Assembly: GCA_021234155.1 (NCBI GenBank)
Contig: JAJEKV010000015.1
Span: forward strand, 962,852 to 1,026,851
Origin: Isoetes taiwanensis
Taxonomy: Eukaryota > Streptophyta > Lycopodiopsida > Isoetales > Isoetaceae
Reading direction: 5' to 3'
DNA length: 64,000 nucleotides
Part shown: positions 44,101-53,808 of the stretch, one piece after another
How positions within the stretch are numbered: position 1 is the first letter of the stretch
How the letters are laid out: each line of letters begins with the position of its first letter
The notes under the pieces: model-generated
Told to the model about the DNA's origin: nothing
What the model saw: the letters and a program-made list of their open reading frames with translations, nothing else
The model's database searches: none
Translations under genes and position numbers: made by a program

Positions 44101-45195
44101 AAAGTCTCAAGAAGCTGAGCAGAGTTTGGTGCCTTCGGAGTTTGAAAGATTTGATATGTTTGGCCAAAATTGTCTTTATCAGGTGTATCGTGGAAATTGT
44201 GTCAAACTTGACCACACTTTGAGATCTGGCAACTATTCCTTGTGCATAGCTGACATACCTTACGGGTTTAAGTTGCCTGACAGCCGTGGTGATGACTCAC
44301 CATTTACGTACGCCGAGTTTGATTCTTTTTTTGGGAGGTTTGTTAAGATAAACACTGCTCCACTCTGGAGGATTGTCGTCTTCCACTCCACTAACCAGGC
44401 CGGTATGGTGCAAGCGGCTATGAAGACCCACTGCAAGGCTGGTTACGAGGCTGCCATATGGTAAGTGTCTAGTTGTTTTCTCCATGCGGGCATAGCGAAT
44501 ACAAAAGTGTTTCCTTTCTTTGCAGGTTAAAGACGAATATTAGGGGAGGTGGTGGTGCTAGAGTTGTCAACGTGTGGAAGCAGATTTACATAGGCTACCA
44601 TAGCGTATCTGGGCAGAGAAGCCAAATGCACTATAATACTACTGGCATGGATTTTCGCAATGCTTTTCAATGCCCAGCAGTCTTACAAAAGCTTACAGAC
44701 CCAGTTCACCAGGGACGCATTGTCAATCCCTACCAGAAGCCTCAGAGACTAATTAACACGCTTCTGGAGATGTTCTCGCAACCTGGAGATTGGGTCGTTG
44801 ACGCCTTTTCAAGATCTGGCACCACGTTGGCTTGTGCACTACAGAAGGGCCGCAATTGCGTAGCCATTGATGTCGACGCAGATGCAGTAGCATACATCAA
44901 ATCACGAGTCAGTTCCTTACACAGCTTGCCAGACGAAAAACAGGAACTTGGGATCAAGGATAAGGATGGTGTTCCGGCCTTCTCCTGTTCAGAGCCTGTG
45001 CCTCCTCTTACCGGGAACACTGACAATCAAGCCGACTATGTTGAATTGATTCCCGTCGAAGATCCACTTAAGATCACAGAGGATAAAAGTCCGGCCGAGT
45101 CTGAGGAAAAACTACAAGCTACTAATCCTAAGTCTCCCCAAGGTTCTGAATCAGATGAGGAAATACCTACAAAGGATGTTCCTTTAGATATTTAA
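41142..45195 (+). CDS. beta-class DNA (adenine/cytosine-N) methyltransferase-like gene, element-borne
   Basis: Multi-exon gene. ATG 41142 gives MSGER, then donor GTACGT. Exon 2 starts at 41622, is lysine-rich, and contains ITEDGSYFCKDQQWLLV and KDLDSFKRCG...TELFG. Exon 3 (42119 to about 42607) has a Glu-rich linker then PPKKKGKRNYYKAG. Fragmented coding follows at 42.6-43.6 kb. Exon 43662-43801 reads KKIVHSVDRMLMVHLNCDNW. Catalytic exons are about 44082-44460 and 44526-45195, joined through a phase-2 intron. They hold motif IV-like LCIADIPYGF (44252) and, C-terminal to it, motif I-like WVVDAFSRSGTTLACAL (44794) followed by NCVAIDVDADA. Motif IV before motif I defines the beta class, which methylates N6 of adenine or N4 of cytosine using S-adenosylmethionine. 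The acidic C-tail ends at TAA 45195. Odd points: DIPY for DPPY, R for the first motif-I glycine, and probable base shifts near 41655 and 41965. Confidence 0.6.
41335..41552. repeat. phased array of six palindromes, period about 40 bp
   Basis: Palindromes start at 41335, 41376, 41419, 41459, 41499 and 41539 (steps 41, 43, 40, 40, 40), separated by unrelated T-rich spacers. Four are exact, one has a single change (ATGCACGC), and one has decayed. The array lies in the first intron or divergent spacer between the two genes. Confidence 0.9.
43329..43440 (-). mobile_element. short retroposon 3' end with (TTCC)n tail inside the methyltransferase gene
   Basis: On the minus strand it ends GACCGATTGGTCTCCGTGGACGATAAAAGTACC and then four to five TTCC units (43329-43350). 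It shares CGTGGACG-TAAAA with the end at 21131-21170. It interrupts the coding-like stretch between GTLKTKG and TDPANIMAWREMQG. The 5' limit is approximate. Confidence 0.45.
43859..43990. repeat. cluster of three hairpins in a methyltransferase intron
   Basis: First hairpin: arms TGCTATCGCG (43859-43868) and CGCGATAGCA (43870-43879). Second: perfect 20-bp arms GGACCTTGTGGTAGTGCTAT (43889-43908) and complement 43927-43946 with an 18-base loop. Third: CCCTCACT ... AGTGAGGG around the exact palindrome at 43959-43972. All lie between exon end 43801 and the next exon at about 44082. Confidence 0.85.
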
Positions 45196-45269
45196 AAATT
45201 CTGTGCAAAAATTTAAACATTTTATTCTGTGTGCCCTATTTTAAATGTAATATATTCCATTAATGATGT

Positions 45270-45580
45270 CATGTCTATGCGCGCATAGGCTTTTCTCTTT
45301 TCAGTTGCATTTGTTGGTCTAAAAAGTTTGTCTTTTACTTGGTCTAAAAACAAGAAAACCTGCTTGTCTTCGAAATGTGGATTTCTTTAGGCTCACTGCG
45401 TTTTTTAAATAAATTATAATTTAATAAGGACTGTCTTGTCTATGCGCGCATAGGCTTTTCTCTTTTCAGTTGCATTTTGGTGCTCCAAAAAGTGTGTTTC
45501 TTACTTTGTCCAAAACCAAGAAGACCTGCTTGTCTTCGAAATGTGGACTTTTTTTAGGCTCACTGCGTTTTTTGGGCTTG
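45270..45580. repeat. tandem duplication, about 165-bp step, downstream of the methyltransferase
   Basis: Units from about 45270 and 45435 share TGTCTATGCGCGCATAGGCT, TTTCTCTTTTCAGTTGCATT, ACCTGCTTGTCTTCGAAATG and TTTAGGCTCACTGCG. Each begins with an exact palindrome. Confidence 0.85.
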
Positions 45581-45682
45581 TCTTTTTTTAAAATGGCTAA
45601 AATGCAGAATTTACGTGTTTTTGAAAAAGGAATCTGTAATTGCACCACAGGTCATTAGTGCGTTTGCTAGGTCACCTTGTTC

Positions 45683-45965
45683 AAATCCAAAAAACTGGGC
45701 ATCAATAACTTGATCGCCAAATCATATTTCCTCTAACTAGTGATGCTATGAATGCAGGAATAATCCCATCACAATGGGCCCAAAGAGCAAGAGAAACTCA
45801 TTAAATTTATGAAAATTTTCAAGCTTGTTTCTTTCCCATGCCATATTTTACGAAACATCTGCACTTTTATTTAGGTATTACTTACATTGCCATGCATAAT
45901 TATAGGATTTCCACTCCATATGAGTTAAAAGAAAGGTGAAGCAATGCCAGCCTAAGAAGCATCTA
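45683..45965. repeat. dispersed repeat, copy B
   Basis: Same family as 21458-22080. It starts AATCCAAAAAACTGGGCATC and ends AAAGAAAGGTGAAGCAATGC. It begins close to the end of the methyltransferase unit and may mark its right neighbour. Confidence 0.75.
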
Positions 45966-47254
45966 GCCTACAATGATATCTTATCCATAACGAGAATTAA
46001 GACTAGGCTGGAAAGAATCTAGCCTAGTGCTATAGTGTAAAGATAGCGTGTACTTTCTAATAGGGGCGCTTAAACAATCCTCTACTTTTTTAAACATGTG
46101 TCCTCGTGTAGCTTTGGCCATTTGGATGCAACCACGCAATCGAATTGTCGTTCTGTGGCTTCTGGCATGCCTGGCCGCACAATGTCCAGCTTGTTACGAG
46201 CCACAACCACGGGACAAGTTTGGATTGAAGGATTCGACAATTACATGATGGGATGTCCAATAATGCACGAGATGCAAGTGTCCAATGTATTAGCATATTT
46301 TTGGATTTGTTTCACCTCTACGGTCTAGACTTATTACGTCATACTATTGTGGACCTTATGTGCACCTTAGCATTAAATCTTGTGCACAAGTGCAATAAGC
46401 TTATTGATCAGATAAAGGAGATAAACAAGTTGATGACCATAATGCGGCAACCGGTTCTACATCCAATGGTATGTAGACTATGTGGCTTCGATTTAGTGTC
46501 CAGTATCGCACTTTTCCATTTCTCAAATTGCAACTCATCTTACTAGAAATTTCCAAAGAACAAATGACCTCTACCATTGTTTGGGATCATTCTACTTAGA
46601 GTTGACCTTAAATTTTAAAAGTTGTAAATTTACAAAATACCCTTAAGTTTTAAGCAAATTATTGAAATGACCTTGAACAACATCGTACTGTTGTTGGAGG
46701 CAACATCATACCTAGAACAGTGGGAACAATAATAGGGCACATGATCTTTCTATACGTTGCAGAGTAAGAAGTGAGTAAAAAGGCTTGGTGAGTCTCCAGA
46801 ATCGTGAGAGCTCGTGCCGCCAGAATTGTGAGAGACTGATCCTTCAAAAAGCCTTGAGAAAACAGAATCGGTGCGAAATCATGAGAGCCTGAGAGAAAAA
46901 ATCGATGGAGCAACTAAAATTGTGAGACTGGTCCTTTAAAAAGTCTTGAGAAAATGGAATCGGTGCGAAATCAGAGCAAAATTAGTTTCAATTAGAAGCA
47001 AATTTGATGGAGCCTCTTGTGCCTTCCTTTGAGAAACCATGCATAAAAGTGGGCATTGATCCAAAAACGGCGCCAAAACATATCCATTAAAAAAAGGCGT
47101 TCCGTTGAATACGAAAAACTGAAGGGCATTTTGTGAAACTTGAAATGTTACAGAAAGATATATGTTGACCAAGGGCATTTAATAAAATTATAAAAAGTCA
47201 AGCGCATCTGGTGAAATTCGTCAAAACATATGGCATTTTGTAATTTTTCCTTTT
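45966..47254. other. stretch without a recognisable gene; one tandem duplication
   Basis: Short frames only. A block of about 60 bp (GAGACTG, TCCTTYAAAAAG, CTTGAGAAAA, GAATCGGTGCGAAATCA) occurs at about 46832-46886 and 46920-46975. Confidence 0.45.
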
Positions 47255-47660
47255 AATTAACATCTGCCCTTTCATTAGGTATTACATACATGTGCCATAT
47301 ATAATTATCGTGTCCCAAGACTTCTACTCCATATTTAAGTAATAGGTAAAAGGCCAAGAGCTGGCGTTTCTCTTACATAAAGGAACAGATGACGATATTT
47401 CAGCACTCCTCCTTGATCGTTGAAGCTGCAACGTTCAAGAGATTTGTCGGCCCTAATGTTCAAAATTAGGTGACCATCAAGAGGACTATTGCTAGATATA
47501 AAATACGCCGTAATCATAAGAAATATCGCCATTTGTTCTTTTATGAAAAGGTGAAGCAATGCCACCAGCCTAAGAATAAACTTGAATAACTGAGACTGCT
47601 AGGTTTCCTCGACATCGATTAACTTGAATTTCAAACCATATTTCCTCTAACTAGTGATGC
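47255..47660. repeat. dispersed repeat, copy C
   Basis: Matches the second half of copy A at 21.69-22.08 kb: ATTAGGTATTACATACATG, CTCCTTGATCGTTGAA, AAGAGGACTATTG, ATAAAATACGCCGTAATCAT and TGAGACTGCTAGGTTT. Confidence 0.75.
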
Positions 47661-47663
47661 TAT

Positions 47664-47990
47664 AAATGCAAATCCAAAAAGCTGGGCATCAATAACTTGA
47701 TCGCCAAATCATATTTCCTCTAATTAGTGATGCTATGAATGCAGGAATACTAATCCTTTCACAATGGGCCATCACAATGGGCAAGAGAAACTCGTTAAAT
47801 TTATGAAAATTTTCAAGCTTGTTTCTTTCCCGCGCCATACTTTAAGAAACATGTGCACCTTTATTTAGGCATTACTTACATTGCCATGCATAATTATAGG
47901 ACTTCCACTCCATGTGAGTAAAAAGAAAGGTGAAGCAATGCCAGCCTAAGAAGGCCTACAATGATATCTTATCCATAACGAGAATTAAGA
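47664..47990. repeat. dispersed repeat, copy D
   Basis: Close match to copy B: AATCCAAAAAGCTGGGCATC, TGATGCTATGAATGCAGGAA, AAAATTTTCAAGCTTGTTTC, CTTACATTGCCATGCATAAT and CAATGATATCTTATCCATAA. Confidence 0.75.
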
Positions 47991-48706
47991 GTAGGCTGAA
48001 AAGAAACACTCAACTATCGACCCCATGTATTGCCATGTATTTCCAAACCATGACCACCTAAAACAAGCAAATCATCACTGTTGGATGGAAAAGTAATACT
48101 GTTGGATGGAAACATATTCTGCAGACCCGTCGTATGCTTTAAGTAATAATAGAGCTCTTACCAAATGGGTCGGATTCGGATTGGAGTCGGTCGAAACTGC
48201 TGTAGGTGGCAGCACATATAATTTGTAAGAAAGACTATTCAGAATGATCACTACTGGTTGTTTGTATTTGCAAAAAGCACTAAAAAGTCCGTGAAGCATC
48301 TGAACTGGAACAAGTATCAGCAGGTAAAAGTGAGACTTCATGGAACGATCTGGCAGCCCAGAAATTTTCCACCACTATAACGTTTTTTAGGTTCGCTCCA
48401 TATGCAATCATCGCGAAGCCATGGCATTCAATCTCTAAAGAAATCCCTTTTGAATGGGCACGTCTCTAATGTACACTAAGGATTCTCTACATTTTGGAAG
48501 AAAACAAATCATATGTATAAGTAATGAATCAACCGACAATATTTTTCTGTTTTTCTTCATATACAAGACGTCTTCACTCTGCTGAGTTCCCTGCAGTATA
48601 ATATAGAAAATAAAATTTGTATGGCTATTTTAAGCTCAATGGGTGCAGATTGTCTGAAGTTTACACACTAACCTGGTACAAGTACAGTTATTTCGAATTT
48701 ACGTGG
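47991..48706. other. 3' flank of the receptor kinase gene
   Basis: No coding signal. It presumably contains the 3' UTR of the minus-strand kinase gene, which ends at 48707. No clear polyadenylation signal was pinpointed. Confidence 0.35.
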
Positions 48707-51537
48707 TTAGAGTGACGGAGGATGTGCTTTCCCAAGCTTGACAACATACTCTAAATTGTCTAATACTTCAGAAATACATGGTCGATCATAACTTCTCGGC
48801 TGCACACATTTGTATGCTACCTCCGCCATCTTCTTGAATGCAGGAAAAGACACCCGATTTTGCATTTTTGGATCTAGAAGTTCAGATAGGTTCTCTTGCC
48901 CGTCAATCACTGAATTTGCCTGAATAATACAATATGAACTTAGTTTAAGATGCTATTGTATCAGAAGTTAAACAGCATCATACCAATTCCACGATGTTTC
49001 TGTTGAACTGTGAATTTTTGTCAATGGCTTTTTTGCCACTTATAAGCTGCAGAAGGACAATACCAAAGCTGTACACATCACTAGCCTCTGTAAGCTGACC
49101 CAATATCAAATATTCTGGATCAAGATAACCAGTTGTGCCTTTGATTTCTGTAGACACATGAGATGCATCTGCTTCAATTATTTTTGAGAGGCCGAAATCT
49201 GAAAGTTTCGCTTCCAAAGTGTCGTTCAAGAGGATGTTGGTGGGCTGCAGAACAATAAAGCAGGCGTTAGACAGAGAATATAAACTACTCCAAATTATAT
49301 GCCAAACAGCTGTGAAACTATGGATTGCCCGCCCAATACTTCCACAAGATATGAGCACACATTGACACACACTTCCCGGATTTTTACCCCTTGCTGACTT
49401 AGTATCACTTAATTTCTTAAATGCTGGTAAGTTAAAAGGGTTCAGGTTTTTGTACACATTTCCAATGAAGGGAGGGATTACAAAACTGGTGAACCACTGA
49501 ATATAGTTTTCTAGATTGGAGGCGAAGATAAGATTCACAAGTAGATGGGTCCACATTTTCTCTATTGGGTAACTTTACATTCTTTTACACTCTTTTCCAT
49601 AAGAATGATAAGCATACTTTGATGTCTCTGTGGACTATTGGTCCTTCTGGGCACTCATGCAGGTAAGTAAGACCCCGTGCACAATCTAGTGCAATCTTGA
49701 TTCTTTGATCCCATGTTAGCACAGGTCCATCTTTACCTGTTTATACAGCAACAGGTTAACAGTAGTTATTTTAGAGGCAGATTTAACCAACATAATAACA
49801 TGTTATCAACTCTTTCTAGGGGAAGCAACAGTCTTTCATAATCTTGAAATCTCAGGAAACATGGGACAGAATAACGTACTTAATAGCTTCATGGCAAGAT
49901 CACCATTGCTCATGTATTCATAAACAAGAAGATGGTCATGCTTGGCTTGGCAATATCCAAGAAGTGCTGTAAGATTGGGGTGCCGAATGCGAGCTAGCAA
50001 TTCAACCTCTTTATAAAACGTTTCCACCTTTTTCTCCTTTTGAATACGTTTTACAGCCACTAACTTCTTACTAGGAAGGTGGCCAAGGTAGACTTTTCCA
50101 GCACTCCCCTCCCCAACCAATAATGAGTCACTGAAATTATTTGTTGCTTTTATAAGCTCCTTAAGCGTGAACACATAGAAACCTTCTGTTGGGAGTGTGG
50201 TTGCCTCACTGTAGTCTGAAGATAACAGAGCACCACTTGCTGCAGGATGTAGAAGAACGTTAGTGCCAGTGCTCCATTTGCATTTGCACAGGACACCTGA
50301 AATAATGCATACCTGGTACTGTTTTGGGAAGATCATACTTTGTAGTGCATCTTCTTACAACATAGACAGCAACCAGTAGAAAGCATGCCAGCGCCACCAG
50401 TCCACCTAAGGTTCCTAGCAGTATAACTAAAACATTTGATGATACTGAGGGTTCTTTGAATGATGGAACTGGTTTCACTGGAAGAAAGAACGCAGAATTA
50501 CTTCAAGAGAATATAAACAAATGATAATGATATTCATACACGAGTTCTAGATACGCAAATGCAGTCTATGCCTCAGAGAAACAAGTCAATGCAGTGTTTT
50601 GTTCCCATGTGAAAAATGGTTACCATGTTGAAGAATTAGATTGAACTAACCTGCTATAGGATCAATAGGTGGATCATCCGTTGTCATGTTCAGGTATTCT
50701 GTAAGCGCAGTAGCAATGAAGGTGTAAGTATAGATATATAGAAATCAAAACATAGAAGTGACGCACTAGATCAAACATAATGGTTGCACAACTTACGTGA
50801 AATAGGTGCACCACCAAGGATCTGCAAGACGCAATTGTAAAAGTTGTTAAATAACAGTTGATCTGGGTTCTGGCTTGTTAGAGCAATAGCGATCGCTGTT
50901 CCACAAATTCCTGGCTGGTCATTTTTATGATTTGCCAAGCTAATGGTTGCTTGCAGCAGCTGCTCCTGGCATCCTTGACATCCTTTAGTACCTGCCTGGT
51001 AACATGCTTCTGACACATTCCTGAGATCTTGAGCTTTCAACAATTCACGCACCTCTCTAAAGTTACAACTGGTGGCATACTGTGTGATGCGGGATGCTGG
51101 CAATGGGCATACTCTGTCAAAAAAAGAAGTCTTCAACCCTTTCTGTAAATGTAGTTCTTTCCTGTACATTGTAATGCAGCTTTCGGCCTGTGTTTCATTT
51201 AAAAACATCTTTCCTGTTTTATTGGCATACTGGGCAATAGCAAATACTGCTGCCCCATAAACTTCCTGGCAGCACATCATCACCTGGACAGGCGAGCCAG
51301 AACCAACATTGTGGTTACATAAATTGGTCAAGTCTGGAGTGAACATATAGGGACAACCTGCGAGTTATAGACAACTAAGTATTTATTCAATTGTACAAAA
51401 AATATTAAGTGGTAATAGGCATTGCAGCTATCAAAGTACTAACCTGTAGCTCCATATGTTAGACTGAGACATACGACCACGATGAAGGTAGGAATCCACA
51501 TTGATAAGGAATGCTTAAAGTTCAGGTGAGTATGCAT
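48707..51537 (-). CDS. SPARK-domain receptor-like protein kinase, eight exons, intact
   Basis: Exons on the minus strand: 51537-51444, 51357-50797, 50698-50651, 50477-50313, 50239-49880, 49736-49618, 49244-48984 and 48919-48707. All junctions are GT-AG. Total 1821 nt, a 606-residue protein without a stop. Residues 1-30 form a signal peptide ([19 protein letters not shown]). About 31-220 is a cysteine-rich ectodomain starting [14 protein letters not shown] with MMCCQEVY and CQGCQEQLL, which fits the plant SPARK domain. The membrane segment is about 252-276 ([20 protein letters not shown]). The kinase has [11 protein letters not shown] near 333, VAVKRI, HRDIK 445-449, DFG 465-467, [10 protein letters not shown] and a C-terminal RPCISEVL. 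All catalytic residues are present, so it should be an active Ser/Thr kinase at the plasma membrane. The ligand is unknown. Exon 7 begins right after HRDIK. Confidence 0.9.
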
Positions 51538-52750
51538 GATATGGTGCCGTTTCTAGGAAAGCAGTTATGCTGTCCAGATGTAGAAACCGAGGCTCTTGAG
51601 AAGCACTTGGCATGGTGCCTAAATCAACCATACTTCTCTAGAAACCAAGGAGGTCAATCACAGAACAACGCTGCTCATTATTACATCTTATTCCAGCATC
51701 CAAATAAAGTCCAGATCTCAAAAAACCTACGAGCGCGTTGTTTCTTCAGATTAGACTAGACAAATGATAAGACAGTGGTTTTTTTCCCTGTATTTCTTCT
51801 CTATAAGTTTGCGCATGTTTTGGCGCATTTTAACTAAAACTAAAAGCTCCTTTAAGCTCGCCAGATAAACGATCTGCTCATGTGGCATGAAGAAGCAAAG
51901 AGGCTAGACCAGATATGGCGTCATTGTGAGCCGATAAAGCTCAAAGCTTTGAAGCCAACCTCCATCACTCAAAACATTCCCAAAACTAAGTTTTTCTCCT
52001 ACTCATTATGTTAAAAACGCCAGAAAACCATACGTGTTGCAAAATGCTTCCAAGCTCCGAGAATTCTGCGCCAAATCGGACGATCTGAAGCTCTAGATAC
52101 AGCAAATCCGCCTGAGCTCTCGAATCTGAAGACCCTATTTGCAGCGACGCAAGATTATGCAACAAATCACAATCGAAGCGCTCACCTGCTCATCCCCCTG
52201 AACCAAGCACCAGCTGCAACGTAGAAGCATTAATGGGCCGATGAGCATGGCATGTGGGAATGACGGTCGTGATCGAGCAGGCGTGGAATGGGGACAGTCT
52301 GAGCCGTCGGATTTGCATTAAATGTTCTGGGCTTGGTACAGGCATGTTTTTACCCTTTTTTATGGAGGAACAAAAAAAGCAAACAAGGAGTGTAAGAAAG
52401 TGGCCATAAATGAGCCTTAATGCTAGTGTGACTCATGTGGCCATTGGTTGGCCCAGCCAGCCTTTATGTGGCCAAATATACTTTTTGCCCCCTCAAAAAC
52501 CATGAGCTGGTGAGTGGTGATCTTGCTTTCCAAGCACATTTCATGTTGTCCATTCCTTGGACATCTTTGTTGTGAAGACAAAGACAACAGGTTGGCTAAA
52601 ATATTTTGTGGAATTGTCTTTTGCAACGAGAATTTTGACACCACTAAGACTACTATCTCCATGAAAATGTATCAAGAGCATATTAGATTCAGGTCTTCAG
52701 GCTCATGAACATGAAACATGCAACATGCACTGCATAATTGTTGTTATGTA
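51538..52750. other. upstream region of the receptor kinase gene
   Basis: Should contain its promoter. An 82-codon plus frame (51511-51759) overlaps the first exon and has no motif; a 79-codon minus frame (52423-52662) likewise. No TATA element was chosen with confidence. Confidence 0.4.
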
Positions 52751-52751
52751 A

Positions 52752-53808
52752 CAGGAAACCGCCACGGGGAGGAGTTTCCGTGGCGAACATGAAACTTTCA
52801 GCGGCGCTTAATTGAGCTATGTGAAACCGCGAGTGGTGTGCGCCCCGCTGCGGAAGTTCGCCTGCGGAAACTTCGACACGAACGCGGGCGGTCGCTCACG
52901 TGAAACAACCGGGAGGGCTTTTTTCCTCCGGGTGGCGTGACGCGCCGACGCGGATTTTTGGATGAATTGGCCCCTGTTTCTTTTGAGCGCAAGCTTTGGC
53001 GATGGCGTAACTCTGGCAAAGTCATTTTTCTCTCGGGGCGGCTTTGTGGCGCTCGCCGGTAGCCGTGAACTGGTGGTATGCGCCATCCCCTTAGCTTCAT
53101 TTTGATGCCGATTTTTACGCATTCGAGCTTTCTTGAAGCTTTCTTGAGTTTTGAGTTCTCGCGAAGTTGTTTTGAGTTCCGCGAAGTTAATACGGTGGCG
53201 CATCGCCGTCAAGTTTTTCCGGATTTGAAGTAGTTCCGCGAAGGATTTCCGTTCGAGGAGTTCCGAGGAGTTACAGCGAGTTCTAGCGACTTTCTGGCGA
53301 GTTCTGGCGAGTTTTGGAGTTCTTGGGACGAGTTCTTGGGAGTTCTTGAGTCTTCTGGCGAGTTTCTTGAGTTTCCGAAGGTAATTTTTTTACTTTTTAG
53401 TGTTCTTTATAAATTTCTAACAGGTTTTTGATTTTTTCTTGCAGTTGTGCACACTATGGCCGGAAAGCGTGTTCGATTGTGTTTTTGTTGTTCCTTAGCT
53501 TGCATGCAGCATTAGCTGACTGCATTGGGGCTAGCAGACCATCTGGAATTTTGGATTTTATCTGGAATTCACAGTTTCAGAATTTTGGATTGTAATGGGA
53601 TCGAAATTTTGAATTGCAATGGAATAGTGAAATTTTGAATTGCAATGGAATAGTGAAACTTTGAATTGCAATGGAATTGTAAACAATAGTGAAATTTTCT
53701 GAATAAACAATACTGGCGGCGCCGCTTAAGCCCCGCCACCAACAGAAGTTTCCACCGAGGAAACAAAAACAGGAATCCAGGAGGAAAAAAGCCCTCCCCG
53801 TTGTTTAC
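52752..53808. repeat. unit with inverted ends, possible DNA transposon or captured gene start
   Basis: GTGAAACAACCGGGAGGGCT and following bases (52900-52929) are matched in inverse orientation at 53780-53808, 30 bp with few mismatches. Outside the left arm and inside the right arm lie related CCGCCACC-GAAGTTTCC phrases (52752-52790 and 53729-53763). The interior is GC-rich, with many GAGTTCT repeats (53230-53375). It then has a donor GAAGGTAATT, acceptor TTTCTTGCAG and CTATGGCCGGAAAGCG giving only 18 codons, which looks like a 5' UTR with intron. No transposase is seen and no target duplication was identified. Confidence 0.45.
53590..53700. repeat. tandem repeat, about 26 bp x 3-4
   Basis: ATTTTGAATTGCAATGGAAT is repeated with an AGTGAA spacer; the last copies are degenerate. 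Confidence 0.8.

Larger units (their letters stand above)
39148..45453. repeat. dispersed 14-bp palindrome CTATGCGCGCATAG
   Basis: Exact copies start at 39148, 41335, 41459, 41499, 41539, 42055, 43959, 45275 and 45440. Degenerate copies lie at about 39229, 39329, 39368, 40778, 40826, 40857, 41376, 41419 and 44482. Most extend to TGYCTATGCGCGCATAGRCA. They fall in introns, the divergent spacer and the 3' flank of the transposase and methyltransferase genes, not in conserved coding blocks. I see none elsewhere in the window. A given 14-mer is not expected even once in 64 kb. Confidence 0.9.

Noticed and set aside
39069-45453. insertion of a giant virus or bacterial DNA because of the methyltransferase
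   Set aside because: The gene has spliceosomal-type introns, a transposase-like partner and plant-like composition; no viral or bacterial neighbours are present.
51511-51759. plus-strand gene overlapping the receptor kinase first exon
   Set aside because: No motif; it overlaps a well-supported signal-peptide exon on the other strand.
52817-53212. 131-codon basic minus-strand protein
   Set aside because: The frame is an effect of GC-rich leader sequence inside the inverted-repeat unit; the plus strand shows a 5' UTR-intron structure instead.
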